This document shows, piece by piece, positions 44,930 through 53,679 of a stretch of DNA of 64,000 nt. How positions within the stretch are numbered: position 1 is the stretch's first letter; each line of letters starts with the position of its first letter. This stretch comes from Brevibacillus invocatus. Its GTDB lineage: Bacteria; Bacillota; Bacilli; Brevibacillales; Brevibacillaceae. Location of the stretch: the NCBI RefSeq assembly GCF_003710915.1, contig NZ_RHHR01000008.1, forward strand, positions 124,001-188,000. The letters run 5' to 3'. The notes under the pieces were generated by a model, which was not told the DNA's origin, did no database searches, and saw nothing but the letters and a program-made list of their open reading frames with translations. The translations under genes were made by a program, and so were the position numbers.

Positions 44930-46563
44930 TTGGTGAGCTTGATGTCACCGAACAGGATATCACCCGTGAATGGATTCAGCTTGTAGCCTTCAATATCACG
45001 CGTGGCTGTTACGGTTTCACTCACGTACAGAGGAACCCATGGCGGATCGTTTACCAGGATTTCCATTGCTTCCTCGTAGACTTTCATTCGCTCTTCCTCT
45101 TTCAAGGTCGTGCGTCCTTTAGCCAAAAGTTCATCTACCTTCGGATTGGAGTAATGGACACGCTTGGAATTGTTTGTCTCCATCAGCAAATAAAGAATGT
45201 CCGGATCGTTCAAGCCGAAGTACAGAAGGAATAATTCATGATTCCCTTTAATGGCCCGATCCTTTACGGTAGCTGTATCTGTCACGGCGATCTTGATATC
45301 CAGGCCGATTTCTTTCAGCTGGTTTTGCAGGATTTGCGCTACACGCTGCAAGGCGGGATCTTCTGACAAGAGCAGTTCCAGCGAGAAAGGCTTGCCGTCT
45401 TTCTCTGCAATGCCGTCTCCGTTACTGTCGGTATAGCCAGCCTCCGCGAGCAGCTGCTTCGCTTTTTCGACGTTGTAGGCATACTTTTCCTTCGCCATGT
45501 TTTCGATTCTCTCGCTGTGGCCCGGAATGGTTGGGGGCAGCGGACCGTAGATCGGCTTGGCAAAGCCAGACAACGCGTATTGTACGATCGGCTCTCGATC
45601 TACTGCCATTGCGATCGCTTGCTTCACTCGTACATCCTTGAAAATATCCTTCTGGTTGTTGAAGCCCAAATACTTCATGCCCTGTTCCATGCTAGTCTCG
45701 ATTTTGACACCAGGCACGTTTTGCAATTCCTGGATGTAGGTGCTCGGCACCTCCTGCAAAATGTGGATGGTCCCTTTCTTGAATTCGAGAATACGGGTAT
45801 CGTCATCTTTCAGGAAACGGAATACCAGTTTGTCAACATAAGGTGCTCCCTGATTATCCGCATAGACCTGGCCCCATTTATAATCCGGGTTTTTTACATA
45901 CGTCAGAGACGCGCCACGCTTGATCTCCGGATTCATGAAAGGCCCCGTCGCCAGCGGTGCTTCTCCGAACTGCTCACCTTTTTCTTTCAGACGCTCGGGA
46001 TCCAGAGGTGTTATAAAGGTACCGAGAAGCATGTTGGCAAAAGGAGCAAACGGCTCTTTAAAGTAGACCTTGACCGTATGTTGATCCGTCGCTTCGACCT
46101 TCTCAATGGGTCCTGCCAGGTCTTTGACGGGCGAGATCTGGGCGAAGCGCTCAATCGATACCTTGGCCGCTTCCGCTGTCATCGGCGCACCGGAATGGAA
46201 GACAACATCCTTGCGCAGCTTCAATGTCCATACTTTGCCGTCTTCCGATACCTCCCAGGACTCCGCCAAATGCGGAACCAATTTCCCTTGCATATCCCGG
46301 CTTAAAAACGAATCATACGGTTGGCTGTTGGTTGTATCCAGCCACGTTGTTTTTTGCGGGTCCAATGTATCCGGCTCCACAGGGGCTGCAATGACGAGTG
46401 TGCCTCCCTCTTTTGCTTGTGCCTGCTGCTGTGGAGCAGCTGGTGAATCCGTGCCTGTCGGCTGCTGGGTGACACTCGTGTTGGTTGAACATGCGGCAAG
46501 CAACAAGGAAATACTGAGTCCAATCGTTGCCAAACTTCTGTTGCGCCTTCTCGATCTCATCAT
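44926..46563 (-). CDS. Importer 3: peptide-binding lipoprotein
   Basis: A 545-residue SBP_bac_5 lipoprotein, lipobox LLAA-Cys25, with a Thr/Gln/Pro/Ala-rich linker to about residue 50. Core motifs: EPDTLDPQKTTWLDTTNSQP, LRKDVVFHSGAPMTAEAAK, and DDDTRILEFKKGTIHIL. The last is nearly repeated in the binding protein of importer 4, so the two are paralogues. The start ATG 46563 (MM) has GGGGGC upstream; the first in-frame ATG at 46590 overlaps the regulator gene. Confidence 0.93.
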   Translation of the reverse strand: MMRSRRRNRSLATIGLSISLLLAACSTNTSVTQQPTGTDSPAAPQQQAQAKEGGTLVIAAPVEPDTLDPQKTTWLDTTNSQPYDSFLSRDMQGKLVPHLAESWEVSEDGKVWTLKLRKDVVFHSGAPMTAEAAKVSIERFAQISPVKDLAGPIEKVEATDQHTVKVYFKEPFAPFANMLLGTFITPLDPERLKEKGEQFGEAPLATGPFMNPEIKRGASLTYVKNPDYKWGQVYADNQGAPYVDKLVFRFLKDDDTRILEFKKGTIHILQEVPSTYIQELQNVPGVKIETSMEQGMKYLGFNNQKDIFKDVRVKQAIAMAVDREPIVQYALSGFAKPIYGPLPPTIPGHSERIENMAKEKYAYNVEKAKQLLAEAGYTDSNGDGIAEKDGKPFSLELLLSEDPALQRVAQILQNQLKEIGLDIKIAVTDTATVKDRAIKGNHELFLLYFGLNDPDILYLLMETNNSKRVHYSNPKVDELLAKGRTTLKEEERMKVYEEAMEILVNDPPWVPLYVSETVTATRDIEGYKLNPFTGDILFGDIKLTK

Positions 46564-46593
46564 GTCATACGCCCCCTTTGACCTGTTCACTTT

Positions 46594-47463
46594 TTATTCT
46601 TTTTGTTGAAAGAATGGGTAGAACTGCTCGCTGGTCTGGTCATAGCGCTTGATTCGTTTTTGTACCTGCTCCCGATCTGCCTGGGACACACCGCTGACGA
46701 GCACGTTCAACAGCGTAAAAATAGCAGACATTCCTTTCAAAGTAGCCGGAGAAGGCGTAGAGACTTTGAGCAGTACATCTGCAACAGGACCAAGCGGTGA
46801 CAAATCATGATCCGTAATGCCTACTATCTTCGCTCCTTTTTCTTTGGCTGCCTTGGAAAAGAACAGCGTCTCCTGCAAATAACGGGGAAAGTACAGAACG
46901 ATGATCAGCCAGTCTTCATTGGCTTCCGATATCAGATAATTGGCATCGTCCACTTGCCCTCTGTAGAGATGCGTATCTCCCCTGACAATATTTAAGGCAT
47001 AGGCTAGCCAGTAGGCCGGTGCATAACTGGTCCGCCCTCCCAGCACGACGATTTTCTTCGCTTTGATGATAGCCTCAACTGCCTGATCAAACACGCGGCG
47101 GTCCAACCCATTCAAGGTTTTTTGGATAAAAGCCAGGTCCTGTTCCATCGTAAATGAGATGACATCCTCGCTATCCTTGTACTCATAAGCAGAGTCGTGG
47201 AAAGTTTGCACAATGTTCTCACGAATCACCGGAAACAACAGCGACTGGCGGATTTCGTTTTGCAGTTCGCTATATCCTGAGTAGCCAAGAGAATAACAGA
47301 GGCGGATCACGGTAGTCTCACTGGTTCCGGTCATGGACCCGATTGCTTTTGCTGGATGAAGAGCAACTTGATTCGGCTCATCGAGTAGGTATTTTGCTAC
47401 TAATTTTTGCTGGTTCGTCAATTGTTCGTATGATTTGCGAATTTTCTCCTGCAAGCTCTCCAT
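46594..47463 (-). CDS. RpiR/MurR-family regulator with SIS domain
   Basis: A 289-residue regulator. Residues 1-77 are an HTH_6 domain (LTNQQKLVAKYLLDEPNQVA, then MTGTSETTVIRLCYSLGYSG). Residues 120-270 form a SIS sugar- or amino-sugar-binding fold (KKIVVLGGRTSYAPAYWLAY, GAKIVGITDHDLSPLGPVAD). The best-known relative by role is MurR, which senses a murein sugar. It is the second gene of the long unit, between the MlrC homologue and the importer 3 binding protein, and probably controls it. An AT-rich inverted repeat upstream of the unit promoter (49124-49147) is a candidate operator. Confidence 0.9.
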   Translation of the reverse strand: MESLQEKIRKSYEQLTNQQKLVAKYLLDEPNQVALHPAKAIGSMTGTSETTVIRLCYSLGYSGYSELQNEIRQSLLFPVIRENIVQTFHDSAYEYKDSEDVISFTMEQDLAFIQKTLNGLDRRVFDQAVEAIIKAKKIVVLGGRTSYAPAYWLAYALNIVRGDTHLYRGQVDDANYLISEANEDWLIIVLYFPRYLQETLFFSKAAKEKGAKIVGITDHDLSPLGPVADVLLKVSTPSPATLKGMSAIFTLLNVLVSGVSQADREQVQKRIKRYDQTSEQFYPFFQQKE

Positions 47464-47526
47464 CGAATCACCTATTCCAATAAATATGGCCTTTCTATTA
47501 AAATCGTTTCTTTCTATCAGGTTGGA

Positions 47527-48993
47527 TTAGCGCGTGACAGCATCCAGCGGATAGACGGGCCTGTTCAAGCGTTTGTAGTCAAAGGATTGGAAATTCAGCG
47601 TAGTCAGTCCTGGTGAGTCTACCGTAATGATCTGGGCGCTTATCGGTTCAAAGCTAGCACGGAAATGCTGGCTGGACTTCAGCGAAACAATTTTGTACTG
47701 TGTGACATCGATGCCGTGTAGAAGGAAAATTTGTTCATCGAGCACCTGTGTTTTCACCGAGCAGACGAGGATATCGACACCATTGGCCTGCAAGCGTACC
47801 GACTTGCCCAGATGGACGGGGGAGCCTTTGCCCATTGGCGAGGAGGTGATGAACGAGCCGTCTGTCAGTGCTTTTACATACGCCTTGAGCTTGATCGGTT
47901 CACCGTGCAGCTTATCCGTTTTGCCACCAAGCTCGACCTCGATGGTAGCCCCTACTCCTTTTTCATGAGCAAACGCAGCCACTTCTGGATCGTAGATAAA
48001 GCCAAAGCATGCGTCTTTCAGATCTGCTGCCAGCATGGCACGAAGCAGGTAGGTTCCATCTCCAGGCGTCCCTCCGCCCGGATTGTCGGAGGTTTCATTG
48101 ATGACGACAGGGAACGCGTTCGCTGCTTTCGCCAAGGCCAATCCTTCTTCTGGAGAAAGAATGTTCAGTGAAAACTCCTCTCTTTTTTCCCAGATCGCAT
48201 TGGCTACATCTTCTGCCGCTCGCTTTGCCAATTCAGCATCGTTGTTGGTCACGGCTACGACCGTAACGCCTAATTCTGGAATATCCGTGTAGGGAAAACC
48301 GTGGAAAAACGCACAGTCCACCACCCCTGGTTCTTTTTCCCATTTGTAGCAGACTTCGTTGATATCTTTTGCTGGGGAGAGATTCGTGGTAGAGGTCGGA
48401 ACGATCAATGGGAGTTTAGCCCGATACATGCGTGGAACGAGTGAGCCGTTCACCATTTTTTCTGCCAGCTCTACAGCTTCCAGTCCGCGTTCATAGCAAT
48501 CTGTATGCGGGTAGAGATGAACCCCCAGCAGGATGTCAGCCTCTGTGATCATCTCCTCTGTGATATTTCCATGCAAGTCAAGTGTCACGATCAACGGAAT
48601 GTCATAGCCTACCTGCTGACGAACGGATTTGATCAGGGCTCCTTCCAGGTCATCGATGCCTTCTGCGACCCCTGCACCGTGCAGAGACAGGCAGATCGCA
48701 TCTACCTTGCCAGCTGCAGCGATTCCCGAAAGCAATTCGTCCAGAAGCGCGTCATAGGTTTCTTTAGTGATAGTTCCTGCCGGATACGCACTGGCAGCAA
48801 ACGCCCCTACGACCTCAATTCCGCGCTGTTCCGCTGCATCGACCATCCCTCCAAGAAAATCGCGAACCCCTCTATGCGCGTTCACGATCTCTTCCCCTCT
48901 CGTCCATTCCCACAGTTCAAACAGGTCCCTCGTAGTCGGGACATTCGAAAACGTGTTCGTTTCGTGCATGACCTCCGCAATTACGATTCTCAA
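47527..48993 (-). CDS. M81 family metallopeptidase (MlrC-like)
   Basis: A 488-residue protein with both M81 domains. N-terminal part with EVMHETNTFSNVPTTRDLFE (His/Glu), ICLSLHGAGVAEG and VTLDLHGNITEEM (metal ligands), LLGVHLYPHTDCYERG; C-terminal MlrC domain with NETSDNPGGGTPGDGTYLLRA near 313. MlrC itself breaks the linear tetrapeptide from microcystin, a peptide rich in D-residues; most homologues have unknown substrates. The start is TTG 48993, after AGGGGGAG. It is the first gene of the unit and has a good promoter. Confidence 0.92.
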   Translation of the reverse strand: MRIVIAEVMHETNTFSNVPTTRDLFELWEWTRGEEIVNAHRGVRDFLGGMVDAAEQRGIEVVGAFAASAYPAGTITKETYDALLDELLSGIAAAGKVDAICLSLHGAGVAEGIDDLEGALIKSVRQQVGYDIPLIVTLDLHGNITEEMITEADILLGVHLYPHTDCYERGLEAVELAEKMVNGSLVPRMYRAKLPLIVPTSTTNLSPAKDINEVCYKWEKEPGVVDCAFFHGFPYTDIPELGVTVVAVTNNDAELAKRAAEDVANAIWEKREEFSLNILSPEEGLALAKAANAFPVVINETSDNPGGGTPGDGTYLLRAMLAADLKDACFGFIYDPEVAAFAHEKGVGATIEVELGGKTDKLHGEPIKLKAYVKALTDGSFITSSPMGKGSPVHLGKSVRLQANGVDILVCSVKTQVLDEQIFLLHGIDVTQYKIVSLKSSQHFRASFEPISAQIITVDSPGLTTLNFQSFDYKRLNRPVYPLDAVTR

Positions 48994-49082
48994 TGCTCTC
49001 TCCCCCTGTTTTTCATAGTCAGAACATCACTGAAGTCTACACTTTAAAAAATTATGTTTTTTGAAGTTATAACTCTAGTTAG

Positions 49083-49111
49083 ATTATATGCCCAATAATG
49101 GGATTAATCAA
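49083..49111 (-). promoter_or_regulatory. Promoter of the MlrC-RpiR-importer 3-D-peptide unit
   Basis: TTGATT (49106-49111), 17-base spacer, perfect TATAAT (49083-49088) on the minus strand. The spacer holds a near-palindrome CCCAATAATGGG (49091-49102), a possible operator. Confidence 0.7.
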
Positions 49112-49123
49112 TATGAACTTTCT

Positions 49124-49147
49124 GAAAAATTAAAAAATAAATTTTTC
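49124..49147. promoter_or_regulatory. Inverted repeat upstream of the MlrC unit promoter, candidate RpiR operator
   Basis: GAAAAATT-N8-AATTTTTC, perfect eight-base arms, 13 bases upstream of the -35. GAAA/TTTC arms are common in RpiR-family operators. Binding by the regulator at 46594-47463 is inferred. Confidence 0.45.
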
Positions 49148-49154
49148 CAATTAA

Positions 49155-49182
49155 AAAGAGCCCCACAGCGGAGCCCCTTCCA
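49155..49182 (-). terminator. Terminator of importer 4-dacB unit
   Basis: Minus strand GGGGCTCC-GCTGT-GGGGCTC followed by TTTTTAATT. The stem uses G-U pairs, so strength is moderate. It lies about 30 bases past the dacB stop. Confidence 0.55.
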
Positions 49183-49207
49183 ATTCTATCATTCTTCTAT
49201 CCGCTTC

Positions 49208-50629
49208 TTATGTGGCAAAGCTATCTGCCAGCGCCAACAAAATCCGATCCTCCTGCGCCTTCAGGTAATCTGTCTCGCCTGGATAGCGATTGCCCATAAT
49301 CGAAAAAACAAGCCTTTCGCCGGATGGCATCGTGGCGTAACCGGATAAACCGCTGACAGAGGTCAGCGTACCTGTTTTGGCTTTTACCTGTTGAGAGAGA
49401 GGACTATCAGTCAAACGAGACTCCAGTGTTCCATCCACCCCAGAAATAGGGAAAGAATGGAGCAGGCTTTCATACTCCGCTTGTGTGGTCATTGCCTCCA
49501 GCACCGTCAAGATTTGCCGTGGGGATACAAGATTGTACGGACTTAATCCCGAACCATCGCGCAATTCAAAGCGACCTTTTACACCCAATTCCTCCAGCGT
49601 CTCACGTACGACCTCGATACCCGCAGTCGCACTGCCTTCTCCTTTTACAATCGCGCCCATCGTCTTCAGCAGCATTTCCGCGTAATGATTATCACTCGTC
49701 TTGTTCAAATGCTTGGCGAATTCCTTCAATGGTGCAGATTCCAACGCTGCAATTCGATTCCTGTCTTTTGGCTCTACACCCCCCACAACCTTGCAATCAG
49801 GTGCCAGAAGGACTCCTGCTTCGGCTAATGCTTCTTTCAGTACCGTTCCGACGTAGAAAGGCGGATCGTCTACAGTCACCGAATGAGAGACTTCCTCCCC
49901 AAGTGGTAGATTGCCCTTTACGATAATGCTGTTCGTTCCGCGTTTCCGCTTGATTTCCAGCGTGTTTGTCTCTTCTGCTGAAGCCGTCCTAGCTTCTGAT
50001 AGAATCTCTACATAGCTGGTATTTGGCAAAAGGGCAAGCTCGACAGCATCCCCCACTTGTGCCCCCGGACGAGCCTCTACCAGAACGGTTCCGCGATTCA
50101 GCGACAGAGGACTGGTCTGGGCACTGTAGTATTCTGATTCATAGTCCCACGCCCATCCATCTCCGAGGCGTTGTTCATCAAAATAGGACGTATCCACGAT
50201 GATGTTCCCCGTAAGCTGTCGGATGTTTTTTTCCGTAATGGCCGCCACGATTTGCGCAATAGACACGCCGTCATGAACTTGAAATGGCGCGCCGGAATGA
50301 AGGGTTGGGTCACCAAAGCCCTTGATCACCAGGTCGCCTGATAGCACCCCATCATGATGCAGCTCTCCCGCATAGGAAATCTCCGTTTGATAGCGGAAAT
50401 CCCCACCCAGTCTTTGCAGTGCGGCCAAGACTGTCAAGATTTTGGTATTCGAAGCCGGGGTAAACAACTTGTCTGCGTCGTGCGCAAACAGTACCGCTTG
50501 ATCCCCTTCCCGATCAAGGGATTTGACCATGACACCAATAGAGGCACCAGTCAGCTCGACTTCCGATACAATCTGATTCAGTCGATCCTGCAGGGTGTGG
50601 ATGGTGCTTTCATCATAGGATTTTGCCAA
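49208..50629 (-). CDS. dacB: DacB-like D-Ala-D-Ala carboxypeptidase/endopeptidase, S13 (no signal peptide)
   Basis: A 473-residue S13 (PBP4-type) peptidase. Active-site motifs: SNTK 60-63, SDN 312-314, KTG 418-420, plus the S13 insert between the first two (GDPTLHSG, SPLSLNRG). S13 enzymes are normally exported, but this one starts MAKSYDESTIHTLQDRL with no hydrophobic segment. The start TTG 50629 lies 11 bases after the stop of the ATPase gene, with GAGGCG upstream; a start further back would lie inside that gene and add no signal. As last gene of importer 4 it probably trims D-Ala-containing peptides after uptake. Confidence 0.9.
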   Translation of the reverse strand: MAKSYDESTIHTLQDRLNQIVSEVELTGASIGVMVKSLDREGDQAVLFAHDADKLFTPASNTKILTVLAALQRLGGDFRYQTEISYAGELHHDGVLSGDLVIKGFGDPTLHSGAPFQVHDGVSIAQIVAAITEKNIRQLTGNIIVDTSYFDEQRLGDGWAWDYESEYYSAQTSPLSLNRGTVLVEARPGAQVGDAVELALLPNTSYVEILSEARTASAEETNTLEIKRKRGTNSIIVKGNLPLGEEVSHSVTVDDPPFYVGTVLKEALAEAGVLLAPDCKVVGGVEPKDRNRIAALESAPLKEFAKHLNKTSDNHYAEMLLKTMGAIVKGEGSATAGIEVVRETLEELGVKGRFELRDGSGLSPYNLVSPRQILTVLEAMTTQAEYESLLHSFPISGVDGTLESRLTDSPLSQQVKAKTGTLTSVSGLSGYATMPSGERLVFSIMGNRYPGETDYLKAQEDRILLALADSFAT

Positions 50630-50639
50630 GCTTAACGCC

Positions 50640-51641
50640 TCATTTCTCTGTAGGGTTGGGATGAATGTCGCGATCGTAGAGATGACAGCTAACGAAGTGA
50701 CCGGGTTCTGCTTCGATCTCGCGCGGCTTCACTTTCTCGCATACTTCCATGCGAAATTGGCAGCGCGGATTAAAGTAGCAGCCTGTAGGAGGAGAGATGG
50801 GACTCGGAACGTCTCCCTTCAAGATAATCCTCTCTTTTTTCATATCTGGATCGAGTGACGGAATCGCCGACATCAGGGCTTGGGTGTACGGATGCAATGG
50901 CTTCTGGAACAATTGCTTCTTGCCTGCTTGCTCCACCATTTTCCCGAGATACATGACGCCGATGCGGTCACTGACGTGCTTGACCACACTGAGATCATGC
51001 GCGATAAAGATATACGTGAGCTCGTACGTTTTTTTCAAGTGCTGGAACAGGTTCAAAATCTGTGCTTGAACAGAGACATCCAAAGCTGACACTGGCTCAT
51101 CCGCAACGATCAGCGAAGGATTGACCGCGATGGCCCGCGCGATTCCGATCCTCTGGCGCTGACCGCCGCTAAATTCATGCGGGTAACGCCCGGCGTGCTT
51201 CGGGCTTAATCCGACATTCACCAGCAGGTCGGTCACCATCTCTTTTCGCTCTTTTGCATGTTGACCGATCTGATGCGTCGATAGAGCTTCTCCCAGAATC
51301 GACTCAACCGTCAATTGCGGATTTAGCGAGGCATAGGGATCCTGGAAAACAATCTGGATGTCGCTTCGCAGCTTTCGCAATTCATTCTTTGACAAATCCG
51401 TTACTTCTCGGCCTTTAAACTTGACCGACCCAGAAGTGGGCTCAATGAGTCGCAGGATGCTCCTGCCCATGGTGGATTTGCCGCATCCGCTCTCCCCGAC
51501 AATCCCCAGAGTCTCTCCTTTTTGAACACGGAAGGAAATATCATCTACTGCCTTGACGAATAGGCTGTTCTTGTTGAAAAAACGATTGCCAACAGGAAAG
51601 TATACCTTCAGCTCTTTTACATCCAGCAGGGCATCCGTCAT
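50640..51641 (-). CDS. Importer 4: OppF/DppF-type ATPase
   Basis: A 333-residue ATPase. Walker [11 protein letters not shown]-loop [12 protein letters not shown], signature [10 protein letters not shown], Walker [14 protein letters not shown] and PPTGCYFNPRCQFRMEVC. ATG 51641 overlaps the OppD stop by four bases (ATGA). Close to the ATPase at 40106-41098 over most of its length. Confidence 0.93.
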   Translation of the reverse strand: MTDALLDVKELKVYFPVGNRFFNKNSLFVKAVDDISFRVQKGETLGIVGESGCGKSTMGRSILRLIEPTSGSVKFKGREVTDLSKNELRKLRSDIQIVFQDPYASLNPQLTVESILGEALSTHQIGQHAKERKEMVTDLLVNVGLSPKHAGRYPHEFSGGQRQRIGIARAIAVNPSLIVADEPVSALDVSVQAQILNLFQHLKKTYELTYIFIAHDLSVVKHVSDRIGVMYLGKMVEQAGKKQLFQKPLHPYTQALMSAIPSLDPDMKKERIILKGDVPSPISPPTGCYFNPRCQFRMEVCEKVKPREIEAEPGHFVSCHLYDRDIHPNPTEK

Positions 51642-52636
51642 GCGATCACCTCTTGATTCTCATACAGCCAGCACCTGACCCATTGTTCTCCTCGCTCGAA
51701 CAATGGCGGATTCTCCAGATGACATTTTTGAAAAGCTTGTGGACATCTCGCATAAAAAGGACAGCCTGTCTGAATCACCCCGAGATTGGGCACATTCCCA
51801 ACGATCGGAACCAGTGGCTTGTCGCTATCGTCATTCATATCTGGCACCGAATTCAGCAGTCCCACCGTATAGGGATGCTTGGGCTTTTTAAGCAGCGTAC
51901 GCACATCTGCCTGCTCGACAATTTGTCCGTAATACATCACCATGACGCGATCCGCCATCTCCGCAACGACTCCCAGATCATGGGTAATCAGCAGGATTGC
52001 GGTATGAAAATCCTTCTTCAGCTCGTTCATGAGCTCCAGGATTTGCGCTTGAATCGTGACATCCAGTGCTGTCGTCGGTTCGTCGGCAATCAGCAGCTTG
52101 GGAGTGCAAGCCATTGCCATCGCGATCATGACCCGCTGCCTCATGCCGCCAGACAGCTGATGCGGATACTCGTCCATGATTTTCTCAGCGCGAGGAATTC
52201 CGACTTTTTTGAGCATCTCAATTGACTTTTCCTTGATTTCTGCCTGGGACAGGGAGGAGTGCAAATAAATCACTTCCCCGATCTGTTTGCCTATTTTGTG
52301 CACAGGGTTCAGGGAGGTCATCGGCTCTTGAAAAATCATCGACATGGTATTGCCACGGATGGAACGCATTTCTCGCTCCGAAACTTTGTTGAGATCCTTC
52401 CCCTCAAAGAGGATTTTCCCTTCCGTATAGCCTGCATTTTTCGGAATGAGCCTCATCAGCGAAAGGGAGGTCACACTTTTCCCACAGCCCGATTCGCCCA
52501 CTACGGCCAGCGTTTCCCCTTCTTTGATGGTCAGGTTCAGGTCTTTTACGGCTTGAATATGACCGCCGTTTTCCGCCTTGAAGTGAATATACATATTCTC
52601 CACTTTTAAAAGCTCTTTTTCTTCTGTATTCGCCAT
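51638..52636 (-). CDS. Importer 4: OppD/DppD-type ATPase
   Basis: A 332-residue ATPase. Walker [11 protein letters not shown]-loop MIFQEPMTSLNP, signature [10 protein letters not shown], Walker [14 protein letters not shown], then QTGCPFYARCPQAFQKC. Very similar to 41095-42081. In importer 3 a beta-lactamase-fold gene separates permease and this ATPase; here the two are separated by 39 bases only. Confidence 0.93.
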   Translation of the reverse strand: MANTEEKELLKVENMYIHFKAENGGHIQAVKDLNLTIKEGETLAVVGESGCGKSVTSLSLMRLIPKNAGYTEGKILFEGKDLNKVSEREMRSIRGNTMSMIFQEPMTSLNPVHKIGKQIGEVIYLHSSLSQAEIKEKSIEMLKKVGIPRAEKIMDEYPHQLSGGMRQRVMIAMAMACTPKLLIADEPTTALDVTIQAQILELMNELKKDFHTAILLITHDLGVVAEMADRVMVMYYGQIVEQADVRTLLKKPKHPYTVGLLNSVPDMNDDSDKPLVPIVGNVPNLGVIQTGCPFYARCPQAFQKCHLENPPLFERGEQWVRCWLYENQEVIA

Positions 52637-52675
52637 GATCTACGCCCCCTTCTTCGTCTCATGAACATTCCACGA

Positions 52676-53572
52676 TTATTTCATTCTGGGATCGAGAGCG
52701 TCACGCAATCCGTCTCCTAATAAGTTAAAGCCCAGGACGACCAGCATGATTGCCAGTCCTGGAAAGAGCGTCATCCACCAAGCCTGGCTCAGGAATGATT
52801 TGCCTACAAAAACCAATGCCCCCCACTCCGGGTTGGGAGGTTGCGCACCCAGTCCAAGGAAGCTCAGGGCTGCAGCGGCCAGGATACTGACACCAAATTG
52901 CAAAGTCGCCAAAACGATGATGGGAGAAGCAATATTCGGCAGGATATGGCGGAAGATAATCTTCCAATCCCGTACCCCCAATGCTCTCGCGGACTCGATG
53001 TACTCCTTTTCACGAACAGCCAGTACAGAGCCCCTGACAACCCGGACAAAGGAAGGGATGACCGATATGGCTACGGCGATCATCGCATTGGTCAAGCCGA
53101 CACCGAGTACAGCCACGATGGCAATGGCCATCAAGAGCGATGGGAACGCCAAAAGGATATCCATGAGCTGCATAATATAGAGGTCCAGTCTTCGGTAATA
53201 ACCGGCGATCACGCCTAGCAATACACCGACCGTACCGGCAATCGAGACGGCGACGAGCCCCATCAGCAGGGAAACGCGACCGCCGTACAGGATTCGCGTG
53301 AAGATGTCCCTGCCGAATTCATCGGTTCCAAGCCAATGCTCTGCACTCGGTGCCTTCAGACTCTCATCAAATCTCATCTCGTTCACCGGGTAACTCGTTA
53401 GGAGAGGCGCACATATGGACGTGAGAATAAAAAAGAGCAAAATCGCTCCACCAAACATCGCACCTTTGTTCTTCCGCAGTTTTTTCCAGGCCATACCAAA
53501 GAATGAAAGGGATGCTGATCCCAGCTCCTCCGGAACGACTGGCTGCAGATTGCCTTCGGTTTTTGTCATCAT
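52676..53572 (-). CDS. Importer 4: OppC/DppC-type permease
   Basis: A 298-residue permease. SAEHWLGTDEFGRDIFTRIL, EAA loop EYIESARALGVRDWKII, end GDGLRDALDPRMK. The start is ATG 53572 or 53569, with GGAGGGG upstream; the extra in-frame residues further up show no ribosome site. It is highly similar to the permease of importer 3 (shared ILAAAALSFLGLGAQPP). Confidence 0.91.
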   Translation of the reverse strand: MMTKTEGNLQPVVPEELGSASLSFFGMAWKKLRKNKGAMFGGAILLFFILTSICAPLLTSYPVNEMRFDESLKAPSAEHWLGTDEFGRDIFTRILYGGRVSLLMGLVAVSIAGTVGVLLGVIAGYYRRLDLYIMQLMDILLAFPSLLMAIAIVAVLGVGLTNAMIAVAISVIPSFVRVVRGSVLAVREKEYIESARALGVRDWKIIFRHILPNIASPIIVLATLQFGVSILAAAALSFLGLGAQPPNPEWGALVFVGKSFLSQAWWMTLFPGLAIMLVVLGFNLLGDGLRDALDPRMK

Positions 53573-53679
53573 CTGGTTGAACTCCCCTCCGAGATGTGTA
53601 GTCCAACTATTCCTTCCACGCCAGGAGATTGACAAGCTGGAAAAAGTTGCACCAGCTTGTCACTCCTGTCGAGCAGCAT

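Noticed and set aside
47527-48993. Microcystin degradation
   Set aside because: MlrC homologues are widespread and mlrA/mlrB/mlrD partners are absent; only the M81 family can be claimed.
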